Source: an uncultured Isosphaeraceae bacterium
Lineage (GTDB): Bacteria > Planctomycetota > Planctomycetia > Isosphaerales > Isosphaeraceae
Direction of reading: 5' to 3'
Length of the DNA stretch: 64,000 nt
NCBI GenBank assembly: GCA_945957605.1
Contig: CAMFLR010000001.1
Location: 1,224,633-1,288,632, forward strand
Shown: in pieces, positions 1-7,680 of the stretch
Layout: each line of letters begins with the position of its first letter
Position numbering within the stretch: position 1 is the first letter of the stretch
Notes under the pieces: generated by a model
What the model saw: only the letters and a program-made list of their open reading frames with translations
Databases searched by the model: none
Told to the model about the DNA's origin: nothing
Position numbers and translations under genes: made by a program

Positions 1-888
1 GACGGCAAGACGCTCGCAACCGGCTCAAAGTACGACGACAACCCGGAAGTCGCCCTTTGGGACACCACGACGGGAAAGCCTCTCGGCGTAACTCTCAAAA
101 CGCCAAAATGGGTCTCTGCGATCGCATACACGCCCGACGGCAAGACGCTTGTTGCCGGAGATGGTGACGGGAATTTGCATTTCGCAGACGCGTCCACCTT
201 GAAGGAATTGCCGACCACAGAGCAGTCGAGCGTGAACGGCAGACTCGCGATGATCGCCCCCGAAGGCAAGACTGTCGCTTTTGCGAACCTGAATGGTCAG
301 GGGGAATTCTGGGATCTGGAATCGCGCAAGAAACGCGCGTCATTCAAGTACTCAGATCAGCCGCTGAACGGCAAGCGATTTGTGACTCGTTTCGCACCAG
401 ACGGCAAGATCTTTGCTTCCGGCACGTTCAGATACACAGGAAGCCAACTAGGAAAGATGGTTTCGGCTGGCATACTCCGATTATTCGACCCATCCGATGG
501 TCGGCAGCTTGCGGAGCTTCTCGGCCAGCAAGGTGCAATTCAGGCGATGGTCTTCGCGCCCGACAGCAAGACGGTTGCGACTGGCGCCGACACGGGTTCG
601 ATCGTCCTTTGGGATATCGCAACTCGCGAGCAGAAGCACCAGTTCAACGGACACACTGGCGCGGTGTATCGACTTGCAATGTCGCCCGACGGCAAGACCA
701 TGGCCAGCGGCGGCGAGGATGGTGTCCTTCGCTTCTGGGATACGGCGAGCGGGAGGCTGATCGCGTCGCGAAACGGCCACGAAGAGCGGATTGAAGGGAT
801 CGTGTTTTCTGCCGATGGTAAGCAGGCGTTTACGTCGAGCGCAGATAATACGGTGAGAGTTTGGGACGCTGCCTCGGGCCCGCGATAA
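1..888 (+). CDS. WD40-repeat protein, 5' end outside the window
   Basis: The reading frame is open from the first base of the window to the TAA at 886-888, so this is the C-terminal part (295 codons) of a longer gene. It is built of WD40 blades: repeated 'PDGKT(L/M)A(S/T)G' strands followed by Trp-Asp ends such as 'GSIVLWD', 'GVLRFWD' and 'NTVRVWD'. About six blades can be seen, spaced 40-60 residues apart. WD40 propellers are protein-binding scaffolds. In planctomycetes they are often stand-alone or attached to Ser/Thr kinases or PSD1 cytochromes, and the missing N-terminus would decide between these. It converges on the kinase gene that ends at 910, with 21 bases between the stops. Confidence 0.9.
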   Translation, partial: DGKTLATGSKYDDNPEVALWDTTTGKPLGVTLKTPKWVSAIAYTPDGKTLVAGDGDGNLHFADASTLKELPTTEQSSVNGRLAMIAPEGKTVAFANLNGQGEFWDLESRKKRASFKYSDQPLNGKRFVTRFAPDGKIFASGTFRYTGSQLGKMVSAGILRLFDPSDGRQLAELLGQQGAIQAMVFAPDSKTVATGADTGSIVLWDIATREQKHQFNGHTGAVYRLAMSPDGKTMASGGEDGVLRFWDTASGRLIASRNGHEERIEGIVFSADGKQAFTSSADNTVRVWDAASGPR

Positions 889-909
889 GCGTATAGATCC
901 GCTTCGGGA

Positions 910-3558
910 TCAGCGATCCGCCATCGAGGGAGTCGCCCGCGATCGATCCTTGAGAATATCGTCAACTCTGCTCGCCGAAAGCAGCGTGTCGCGATGCTCT
1001 GGTCCAAGAACCCGGCGCTGCGTTTCGAGGCAGGGACGAAGCAGCGTCTCGGCCTCATCAAGCTTCCCTTGCGCACGCAAAATCGATGCGAGGGTGCTAA
1101 TCGCATACAGAGTTGATGGATGCTCTGCGCCGAAGGTTTGACGACGCCCGTCGACGCTTTCGCGAATCAGTGGCTCGGCCTCGTTGATCCTTCCTTGCCT
1201 GTTGAGGACATGGCCAAGGTTGTAGAGCGCGGTGACCGTGTCGGGATGAGCCTTGCCCAGAATCTTGCGATCGGTCGCGAGGCATTCGCGAAAAATCTTC
1301 TCCGCCTCGACGTATTTTCGCTGTTTTTCGAGCGCGGCCCCAAGGTTGTTGAGCGTTGAAAGCAGGTCGGGATGCTCCGGCCCCTTATCAGCCCGCTGTT
1401 CATCAGCCAGCCGTCGATAAAGGGTCTCGGCTTCCTCGTTACGCCCCTGTTGCAGGAAGACATCGCCGAGGTTGAAGAGTGCCGAAAAGATAATATCAGC
1501 GTCGGGTTTCTCGGCCTGGCGGGCATCGACGAGATAGCTGCCATAGAGTTCCTCGGCTTCTTTGAGCCGATCTCTGGCGCGATAAACTCCTGCGAGATAC
1601 TCGGCGGCACGCAACGACGTTTTGTGCGAGGGCCCCAAAATGCGGCGAGCATCGGGTAATGCGCGAGCAAGAATTGGCTCGGCCTCATCCCAACGTCCTA
1701 GATGCGAAAGCAAATGCCCATGCTCCGCGGCCGCTTCCAGTCGACCAGCCTCATCGCGATCGCCGAGACTTTCGAAAAGCTTCTGAGCTGCGCGATAATG
1801 TGATTCACTCTTGATGTATTCGCCCAGGCCGTGATACGCGCGGCCAATGGCGAGTTGAATCGTCGCTTCAACTTCAGGCTGGCCGGCAAACGACGATCCC
1901 ACAGTCATCGCCGCGCGATCGAGCGCCTCCGACAGGGTCAGCCGATTTGCAGCCGGGTTGCTTGCGGGCTCTGCGCGATCGAGCAATCCCTCGATCAGAA
2001 ATCGGTTGATCGCCGCAGCCCTCGCTGCCTGGCCTCGCGCCTCCCGCTCGGCGACGAGCAAATACTGCTTCTGCCGCACCTCTTTGCGCCAGCTCCAGGT
2101 GATGGCCGCGAAGGCGATGACAATGGTCAGTCCCAGCGCCGCGATCAATCCAGCCTGCAACGGCTTGCGGCGGCACCACCGCCAGCCCCGAACCATAGGC
2201 CCCACAGGACGCGCAACGATCGGTCGCCCATCGAGAAATCGCTCGAGATCCTCGGCAAGCTGCCAGGCGGTCTCATATCGACTCGAAGGATCCTTCGCCA
2301 TCGACTTGGCGACGATTGTGGCCAGATCGAACGGCACCGCCGAGTTCAAGCGTCTCAGTGGTGTCGGTTCTTCCTCGAAAATCCTGCGGAAGATCTCCTG
2401 CCGATCGCCGCCTGAAACTGCAGGCTGCAATGCGAGCATCTCATAAAGCGTTGCGCCCAGTGAATAAATATCGCTGCGACGATCGACCATCGCCCGCCTG
2501 CCCGACGCCTGCTCTGGACTCATGTACCTGAGCGTGCCGGGTAGGTCGCCGGTCACAGTCATACCCGCATCGCCCTGCACGTTGGCCATCCCGAAGTCGG
2601 CCACCCATAACCCGCCGCGAAGGTCAATCAGAAGGTTAGCCGGCTTGATATCGCGATGCACAATCCCCTGGTCATGCGCGTACCCGAGCGCCTCGGCTGC
2701 CTGCAGACCCATCGTTGCCACAGCGCGGAGGTAGGCTCGAGTCCGAACTGATGGATCGCCCGAATTCTCGGAGTGATCGACGTCGGATTTCAGTGGCGCA
2801 TCGGCGCGGCTTCCTTCAATGTCGCGCCGAAACGAGGTTCGTCCCGAAAGCATACCGGCCGCGAGTGCGCCGAGTCCTTCCGATGGCGGATTGCCCGCAA
2901 CGACTTCGCCGTGAACAAGGTGGCGCAACTCGCCGATCAAATCAGCCAGGCTCCCGCCCTCGATGAATTGCATCGCATAATATGGGACACCGCGCACCAG
3001 GCCGACGTCGTGCACCGGCACGATTCGCGGATGCTGCAGCCAGCCAGCCACTTGCGCTTCGAGTTGAAACCGCTGCAGGGCGCGGGGATCCATGACTGAC
3101 GATTGCGGCAGGATCTTGAGCGCGACGCGTCGCTTCAGCGCGGCCTGCTCTGCCTCGTAAACAACGCCCATCCCGCCACGGCCGACTTCGCGAACGATTC
3201 GGAAGTTGCCGAAAACCGCCCGGCCTTCTTCATCGCGGTCGCCGTCGGGTAATTCGCTAGCTTCGTCAGCAAGCTCGGCGAGACTACGCATAGCTGGAAG
3301 CAAACTACGAACGGCATCGGCCCATTCGGGATGCTCCTCGGCGATCTTCTCGACGTCGACCGCCTCACCACCCAGAATGCGTTTCGTGGCCTCCTCGACC
3401 AGATCGACAAGCACCGGATCGAGCCCCTGCAGGCCCAATAGCGATTCCGACAGACCCGAGCGAGCTGCACGCCAAGTCGATGAAGCCGTCGCCGGCCGCG
3501 CTTCATCGCGCGACCCCGAGGCGAGCCCAGAATCATTGGGGTCGTCAGGATGAAGCAT
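910..3558 (-). CDS. Membrane Ser/Thr protein kinase with C-terminal TPR domain
   Basis: 882 residues. Residues 50-100 form a helical leader seen in many planctomycete kinases (EEHPEWADAVRSLLPAM). The Hanks-type kinase domain spans about 118-445, with a Gly loop (GRGGMGVVY, 126-134), ATP Lys148, catalytic HRDIKPAN (301-308, Asp303), DFG (321-323) and SPEQ (347-350). All catalytic residues are present, so an active kinase is expected. An insertion of about 65 residues (205-270) separates the N-lobe from the helix before the catalytic loop. A single membrane helix lies at about 468-490. After it come a short helical stretch and seven or so TPR units of the TPR_10/12 type (560-870, e.g. 'LNNLGAALEKQRKYVEAEKI'). 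The TPR part probably binds a protein partner on the far side of the membrane. The ATG at 3558 is the first in frame. Confidence 0.93.
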   Translation of the reverse strand: MLHPDDPNDSGLASGSRDEARPATASSTWRAARSGLSESLLGLQGLDPVLVDLVEEATKRILGGEAVDVEKIAEEHPEWADAVRSLLPAMRSLAELADEASELPDGDRDEEGRAVFGNFRIVREVGRGGMGVVYEAEQAALKRRVALKILPQSSVMDPRALQRFQLEAQVAGWLQHPRIVPVHDVGLVRGVPYYAMQFIEGGSLADLIGELRHLVHGEVVAGNPPSEGLGALAAGMLSGRTSFRRDIEGSRADAPLKSDVDHSENSGDPSVRTRAYLRAVATMGLQAAEALGYAHDQGIVHRDIKPANLLIDLRGGLWVADFGMANVQGDAGMTVTGDLPGTLRYMSPEQASGRRAMVDRRSDIYSLGATLYEMLALQPAVSGGDRQEIFRRIFEEEPTPLRRLNSAVPFDLATIVAKSMAKDPSSRYETAWQLAEDLERFLDGRPIVARPVGPMVRGWRWCRRKPLQAGLIAALGLTIVIAFAAITWSWRKEVRQKQYLLVAEREARGQAARAAAINRFLIEGLLDRAEPASNPAANRLTLSEALDRAAMTVGSSFAGQPEVEATIQLAIGRAYHGLGEYIKSESHYRAAQKLFESLGDRDEAGRLEAAAEHGHLLSHLGRWDEAEPILARALPDARRILGPSHKTSLRAAEYLAGVYRARDRLKEAEELYGSYLVDARQAEKPDADIIFSALFNLGDVFLQQGRNEEAETLYRRLADEQRADKGPEHPDLLSTLNNLGAALEKQRKYVEAEKIFRECLATDRKILGKAHPDTVTALYNLGHVLNRQGRINEAEPLIRESVDGRRQTFGAEHPSTLYAISTLASILRAQGKLDEAETLLRPCLETQRRVLGPEHRDTLLSASRVDDILKDRSRATPSMADR

Positions 3559-3864
3559 CGCGAGGACTCACGCGACGTCGACCTTGGTGATCGCCATTCG
3601 AAGCAACGTCAACGCGTCCGGCGCAGTGCGTTCGCCAGCCGCGTCGTCGAAAGGGAGGAGAAGCGAGCGATAAGTTCGAGAACAAAGGTCTTGCACCCTC
3701 AAAAAATCCCTGGCTGGGGATTTCAAGTGGATTCAAGCATACCAGTCCTTGATCACATTCGACCAGACCTATCGCGCCCCTTCGGCAAATGTTCGGAGAC
3801 ACCGTCGTCTCCTCTCTACAGCAGCAAGGCAGCGCTACTGTAGCCATCGCGATCGCCGCCAAAC

Positions 3865-4995
3865 CTATTTCGCAGCCTTGGGCTCAATTTCCGCGATGAG
3901 TTTGTTCACGGTTTCTTCGAGTCGCTCGCCACGCAACTCCTTGCCGCGAATCACGCCGTTGGCATCAAGGACGAAAATGGTTGGATAGTGATCGATGTCG
4001 AGCGAATCGATGATCTTTCCCGACGATCCATTCCACCAGTGTGTCCAGGGCATCTTCTCGCGACTGAGAAAGCTCGTAAGCGTTTCTTTTTCCTCATCGA
4101 CGCTGATGCTGATCAGCGCGAAGGGCTTATCCTTCAAACGCTCGACCATCTCACGCTCATGAGGAATCATCTCGCGGCACGGCCCGCACCAGGTCGCCCA
4201 GATGTCGAGCACAACCACTTTACCGCGATAATCCGAGAGCTTCGTTTCCTTGTCGTCGAGTGTCCGGCCGACGAGCGCGGGCGCCGGCTTGCCGATTTCG
4301 AGGTCGGGAAAACGATCGCCATATGTCTCTCGGGCCACCTTTTGATACGATTTCAGGTCAGCCTTACCACGCTCCGCACGCGACAGAATCGAGTCGAGGT
4401 ACGCTTTCCCTTCGTTCGCCTCGACGTCCTTGCGGAGCGACGGGTCCGCCTCGAGCCGTTCGGCCATTTTGACCAACGCCTCGGTGTGTTGAATCAGGGC
4501 TTTGTACGCAACGACTCGAACCTCGCGATCGGGGCTTTGCGCGATGACCTCGTGAACCATCGCCCGCGATTCGTCGTCCGGCGATATGACCAGGCGAGGG
4601 ACGATTCGCTTCATCCGCGGGTCTTTGAGGTAAGTCGTGCGCAGCAGCTTCAGCGTACGCTGCCGAGTCGGCGGATTCGTAAAGCTTCCGTTCAAAGCAT
4701 TTTCCACAGCCTCGAAGGCATGCGAATCGTCCGGGTGCTGTTCAGCGAATTCAAGGAACTGCTGCGCAAACTTCGCCGGCGGGCTTTCTTCGAAGGGAAT
4801 GTAGAACCGCTTCCCTTCGGCTTTCGCCTTGTCGAAGCGCTTCTTGGCCACGTCGCGAAACGCGAGTTCTTCAGCGGCAAGCGCCTTCTTGATCGACGCG
4901 AAGTCCGCCGCAGGTTGCGACGGCTTCGTGTCCTGTGCCTGCGCGACAGTCGCGGCGAATATCACGAGAAGCGGTGTCATCATATGTCGCCGCAT
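3865..4995 (-). CDS. TlpA-like thioredoxin-fold lipo/periplasmic protein
   Basis: 376 residues from the start chosen here. The open frame runs upstream to 5142, but that would overlap the preceding DUF1559 gene. The ATG at 4995 begins a normal Sec signal (MRRHMMTPLLVIFAATVAQA) and leaves 52 bases to the upstream stop. The mature protein has a helical N-terminal region of about 200 residues with no family I recognise. A C-terminal AhpC/TSA-TlpA thioredoxin domain follows (about 235-370) with the redox motif WCGPC and the later 'HYPTIFVLD' cis-Pro loop. Such proteins reduce disulfides or act as oxidoreductase partners outside the cytoplasm. It is the last gene of the leftward run that begins with the ECF sigma factor at 7271. 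Confidence 0.88.
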   Translation of the reverse strand: MRRHMMTPLLVIFAATVAQAQDTKPSQPAADFASIKKALAAEELAFRDVAKKRFDKAKAEGKRFYIPFEESPPAKFAQQFLEFAEQHPDDSHAFEAVENALNGSFTNPPTRQRTLKLLRTTYLKDPRMKRIVPRLVISPDDESRAMVHEVIAQSPDREVRVVAYKALIQHTEALVKMAERLEADPSLRKDVEANEGKAYLDSILSRAERGKADLKSYQKVARETYGDRFPDLEIGKPAPALVGRTLDDKETKLSDYRGKVVVLDIWATWCGPCREMIPHEREMVERLKDKPFALISISVDEEKETLTSFLSREKMPWTHWWNGSSGKIIDSLDIDHYPTIFVLDANGVIRGKELRGERLEETVNKLIAEIEPKAAK

Positions 4996-5047
4996 GGCGG
5001 TAGTTCTCTCTGGATGGGAATTAGTTCGAGATTCCGAATGACATCGA

Positions 5048-6094
5048 TCAATACTGGTCCGCGCTGATGACTTCGCCGCCGTTGCGCGTCGACAGCTTCT
5101 GGTAGACGCCAATCTTGGCCCCCGCCGCGAAGGTAAAGCCATAAACCGGCCCTGCGCTCGCGCCCGTCGGCATGCCGTTGGTCACTGGTGACGCGATTGT
5201 CCAGGAGTCGATCGAATCCTTGATGAAGTGCACCGAGCCGTCGCAGAAGGCCGCGTTCACTCCACCGGGGTGGAAGCTCATGGCGTTGAACGTCGCGTAT
5301 GTGTTGAGTGCGTTGTTACCGGGGTCGTTCACTGGATCAGAATAACGCCGCGCCCAGTTCGGCGGGAACCGGCTCTCAGTGCTCCATTCGCCCGGATCGC
5401 TCGCCGTCCACTGGTGATAGAACGGCTGGCTCGAAGGACTGAGGAAGCCCTGGCCGTTTTCGATGAACATCATCGTGCTGCTCGTACCGTCGGTCACCGT
5501 CGCAATGGTCACCCGCCCGCCGGCGATGATCGCACCCTGGCCGTAAGCGAGAATTTGCGGATCGGTCGTGAAAACTCCGGGCGTTGGCATTGTGAGACCG
5601 AAGGCACTCGCCGTCCCCACAACTCCCGAGTAGTGGTTGTGGAATTCCTTGAAAGTCGGCGGTCCGAATTCCAGTGCGTTTGATGCGAATGCCGAGGGAT
5701 CGCTCGGGCAGAATAGCGCCGAGAATCCCGCGCCCGGGATTGTCCAGTTGCTCGGGTCGTAGAAGGCGTTCGAGAAGTTCACTGCGTTGAAGGTCGCGGT
5801 CTGCTCGAGGAACTGCGTCATGCGCACCAGTACGGGAACGCCAAGGTTTCCGCCGCCGATTCCGTTACAGAGCATCCCTGGAGGATACATGCCGTTCGCG
5901 GACTCGTAATTGACGGCTGCCAGCGCGATTTGCTTGAGATTATTTGTGCATTGAATCCTGCGTGCCGCCTCTCGCGCCGACTGAACGGCCGGCAAGAGCA
6001 ACGCAATCAGCACGGCGATGATGGCGATCACCACCAAAAGTTCGATCAGCGTAAAGCCTCGACCTCGAGGCAAGCGAACCTCAGCGCGGATCAT
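5048..6094 (-). CDS. DUF1559 pilin-like (type II pseudopilin) protein
   Basis: 348 residues. The N-terminus carries the prepilin signal [15 protein letters not shown] directly followed by the hydrophobic helix (about 14-36) and 'PAVQSAREAARR', hallmark of the planctomycete DUF1559 (SBP_bac_10/pilin-like) family. The C-terminal H-x-G-G-x-N-x-x-F-x-D-G-S signature is present as HPGGVNAAFCDGS. These proteins are processed like pseudopilins and probably form or decorate extracellular fibres; the exact role is unknown. It sits between a small lipoprotein (6194-6394) and a TlpA-like protein (3865-4995) in an apparent operon. Confidence 0.92.
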   Translation of the reverse strand: MIRAEVRLPRGRGFTLIELLVVIAIIAVLIALLLPAVQSAREAARRIQCTNNLKQIALAAVNYESANGMYPPGMLCNGIGGGNLGVPVLVRMTQFLEQTATFNAVNFSNAFYDPSNWTIPGAGFSALFCPSDPSAFASNALEFGPPTFKEFHNHYSGVVGTASAFGLTMPTPGVFTTDPQILAYGQGAIIAGGRVTIATVTDGTSSTMMFIENGQGFLSPSSQPFYHQWTASDPGEWSTESRFPPNWARRYSDPVNDPGNNALNTYATFNAMSFHPGGVNAAFCDGSVHFIKDSIDSWTIASPVTNGMPTGASAGPVYGFTFAAGAKIGVYQKLSTRNGGEVISADQY

Positions 6095-6193
6095 GTTCTG
6101 TTCCTTGAAACAAGAAATGAATCGATCGAGGATAAAATGATGTTGATGAAGACTTGTCGAACGACAGGGAGAGTGGATGGCGGGGAGAGGAAA

Positions 6194-6394
6194 TCAGTGC
6201 GAGTTTGAGCCCGGGCGAATCGTCTTTCCTCCTTTTTGCGAGGTCTTCATGTAGCTGACGTTCTGGCTCGGCCTGGGCAAATCGATCGTCCCTGCATCGC
6301 GGGCCGCTTCGTTGCTGCAACCGGCGAAACCAACAATCACAGCAATCAGCGTGACCATCGAAAAAACGCCAGAGACGCTTCGAGTCATTCTCAT
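6194..6394 (-). CDS. Small lipoprotein
   Basis: 66 residues. The N-terminus has two Arg residues, a hydrophobic stretch and a lipobox ending in FAGC (Cys26), so the mature lipoprotein is only about 40 residues. The tail (SQNVSYMKTSQKGGKTIRPG) has no family I recognise. Its ATG overlaps the TGA of the upstream 89-residue gene (ATGA at 6391-6394), which implies translational coupling. It precedes a DUF1559 gene. Small lipoproteins beside DUF1559 genes recur three more times in this window, so a shared envelope role is plausible. Confidence 0.75.
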   Translation of the reverse strand: MRMTRSVSGVFSMVTLIAVIVGFAGCSNEAARDAGTIDLPRPSQNVSYMKTSQKGGKTIRPGSNSH

Positions 6395-6660
6395 AACACA
6401 CTCTCTCCGAAGGAACCGGGACTTTCAGGATGGGATTCGGCTTGAGACTCGCGGGCGACCGTGCGGCCGAGTTCGATGAGATGTTCCATCGTTGGGAGGA
6501 GTTCGCGGAGAGTGCCGGCGCAATCAGGGTGCTGTGCAGCGTACGCGTCGGGTTCGATCACCTCTCCTGCCTGCAATCGTCTCGTAATCTCTTCAGTCAG
6601 CTCGGCCAGCAAAGGATTCGTTTCGTCTCCTCGTCCAGACGAGTCACTTCCTTCCGTCAT
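6391..6660 (-). CDS. Stand-alone kinase-leader-like domain protein
   Basis: 89 residues, no membrane helix. The central part (ITRRLQAGEVIEPDAYAAQH and then PDCAGTLRELLPTMEHLIEL) matches in pattern the non-catalytic leader of the Ser/Thr kinase at 910-3558 (GEAVDVEKIAEEHPEW, AVRSLLPAMRSLAEL). The kinase domain that normally follows this leader is absent: the gene stops and a lipoprotein begins in an ATGA overlap. At the other end its ATG overlaps the TGA of the ECF sigma gene. It may be a truncated kinase kept as an adaptor or sigma-binding protein. It could also be a decayed kinase gene, but the two clean overlaps argue that it is translated. Confidence 0.7.
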   Translation of the reverse strand: MTEGSDSSGRGDETNPLLAELTEEITRRLQAGEVIEPDAYAAQHPDCAGTLRELLPTMEHLIELGRTVARESQAESHPESPGSFGESVL

Positions 6661-7271
6661 CCGTTGCCCTCCAACCGACCGCGCATGTGAATCAACGCAC
6701 GAAGTAGCCGCGCTTTGACCGCGCCTTCGGTAATCCCCAGCACCTCGGCAATTTCCGCGGCGCCAAGCTGTTCGAGATAACGCATCACCAGCACTTCGCG
6801 ATCGCGCGCCGAGAGTGATGCAAGAGCCGACATGACCTGATCGCGACGTTCCTTGCGCGAGAGCCGATTGCTCGGGCTGGTGTCGTTTGCCATGAACCGG
6901 CGAATGAGCTCACGCGACGAGCCGTCGAGACGCTCATCGGCATGGTCTTCGCGGTTGATGCTTCGACGTTGCGAAACGATGTGCCGCCGGTGCGTGTCGA
7001 TCACACGCTCGCCGGCAAGCTGACGCAGCCACATCAGGAACGGCAGCGGCCGGTCGCGCAAATAGTCGTCGAGACGCTTCGAAGCATCGGCGAGGGTTTC
7101 CTGCACGACGTCCGAAGCGTCAACCCGTGAGGCGAGGCGACGATCAAGCCGCGACGCAACCATTCGCCTCAGGTTCGCTCGATAAAGCTCCAGCAGTTCC
7201 TGGCGAGCAGCGCCGTCCCCCTGCCGTGCTCGATCGATCAACTCCTGAGCTATGTTGGCCGTCCCGGTCAT
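6657..7271 (-). CDS. ECF-type RNA polymerase sigma factor
   Basis: 204 residues. Region 2 is at about 20-95 (DASDVVQETLADASKRL, then PFLMWLRQLAGERVIDTHRR). Region 4 is at about 140-200 (LSARDREVLVMRYLEQLGAA followed by an EIAEVLGITEGAVKARLLRA helix-turn-helix). It belongs to the planctomycete ECF class commonly found next to Ser/Thr kinase genes. Here the kinase is replaced by a leader-like fragment whose start overlaps this gene's stop (ATGA at 6657-6660). It probably directs expression of its own operon and other envelope genes. The start at 7271 is the first ATG in frame; the upstream 410 bases must contain its promoter. Confidence 0.93.
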   Translation of the reverse strand: MTGTANIAQELIDRARQGDGAARQELLELYRANLRRMVASRLDRRLASRVDASDVVQETLADASKRLDDYLRDRPLPFLMWLRQLAGERVIDTHRRHIVSQRRSINREDHADERLDGSSRELIRRFMANDTSPSNRLSRKERRDQVMSALASLSARDREVLVMRYLEQLGAAEIAEVLGITEGAVKARLLRALIHMRGRLEGNG

Positions 7272-7680
7272 GGTTTCGTCTCCTCAATCCATACCCCGTG
7301 ATCGCGCAAAAAAAGATACGCGGAAAATCTCATGAAATTCTCGTTTCGATTGCTGAACGTTGTAACCACGGTAAAGAACAGTCACTTACGTCAGAATGTT
7401 GAATTGTAGCGAGCGAGGCAATTCGGCTTCCGTCAGCCTGCTGAGATCCGAAACTTCACGCCGATCCGGGGTTGCTGGTCCACTTCAGTCAGCCATTTCT
7501 CAGCACGTTTGCGAATGAGTCATGCTTGAATGCACCGTGGGATTGCTTACGCCTCGGTAGTCGGGCAAAATGCTGGTCCGACGGCTTCATTCGTTAGCCG
7601 TTCCCCGCTCGAGCGAAGAGGCATTCGTTCGGCTCGCGGGAAAAGCTTATTGGCTCGAACATCCATTCGGACTCCCCCTC
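7272..7680. other. Intergenic region between divergent operons
   Basis: About 410 bases between the ECF sigma gene (leftward) and the WGR-DUF4132 operon (rightward). It must hold the promoters of both. The frame of the rightward gene stays open up to 7570, but the predicted upstream 37 residues show no family resemblance, so they are treated as non-coding. No clear -35/-10 pair, operator or RNA gene could be identified by eye. Confidence 0.5.

Noticed and set aside
3988..5067. A 359-codon rightward open frame
   Set aside because: It is antisense to the TlpA-like gene, rich in Arg with no motif or ribosome site; a by-product of high GC.
7570..7680. N-terminal extension of the WGR-DUF4132 protein
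   Set aside because: The 37 extra residues have no family resemblance; the WGR domain follows closely after the ATG at 7681.
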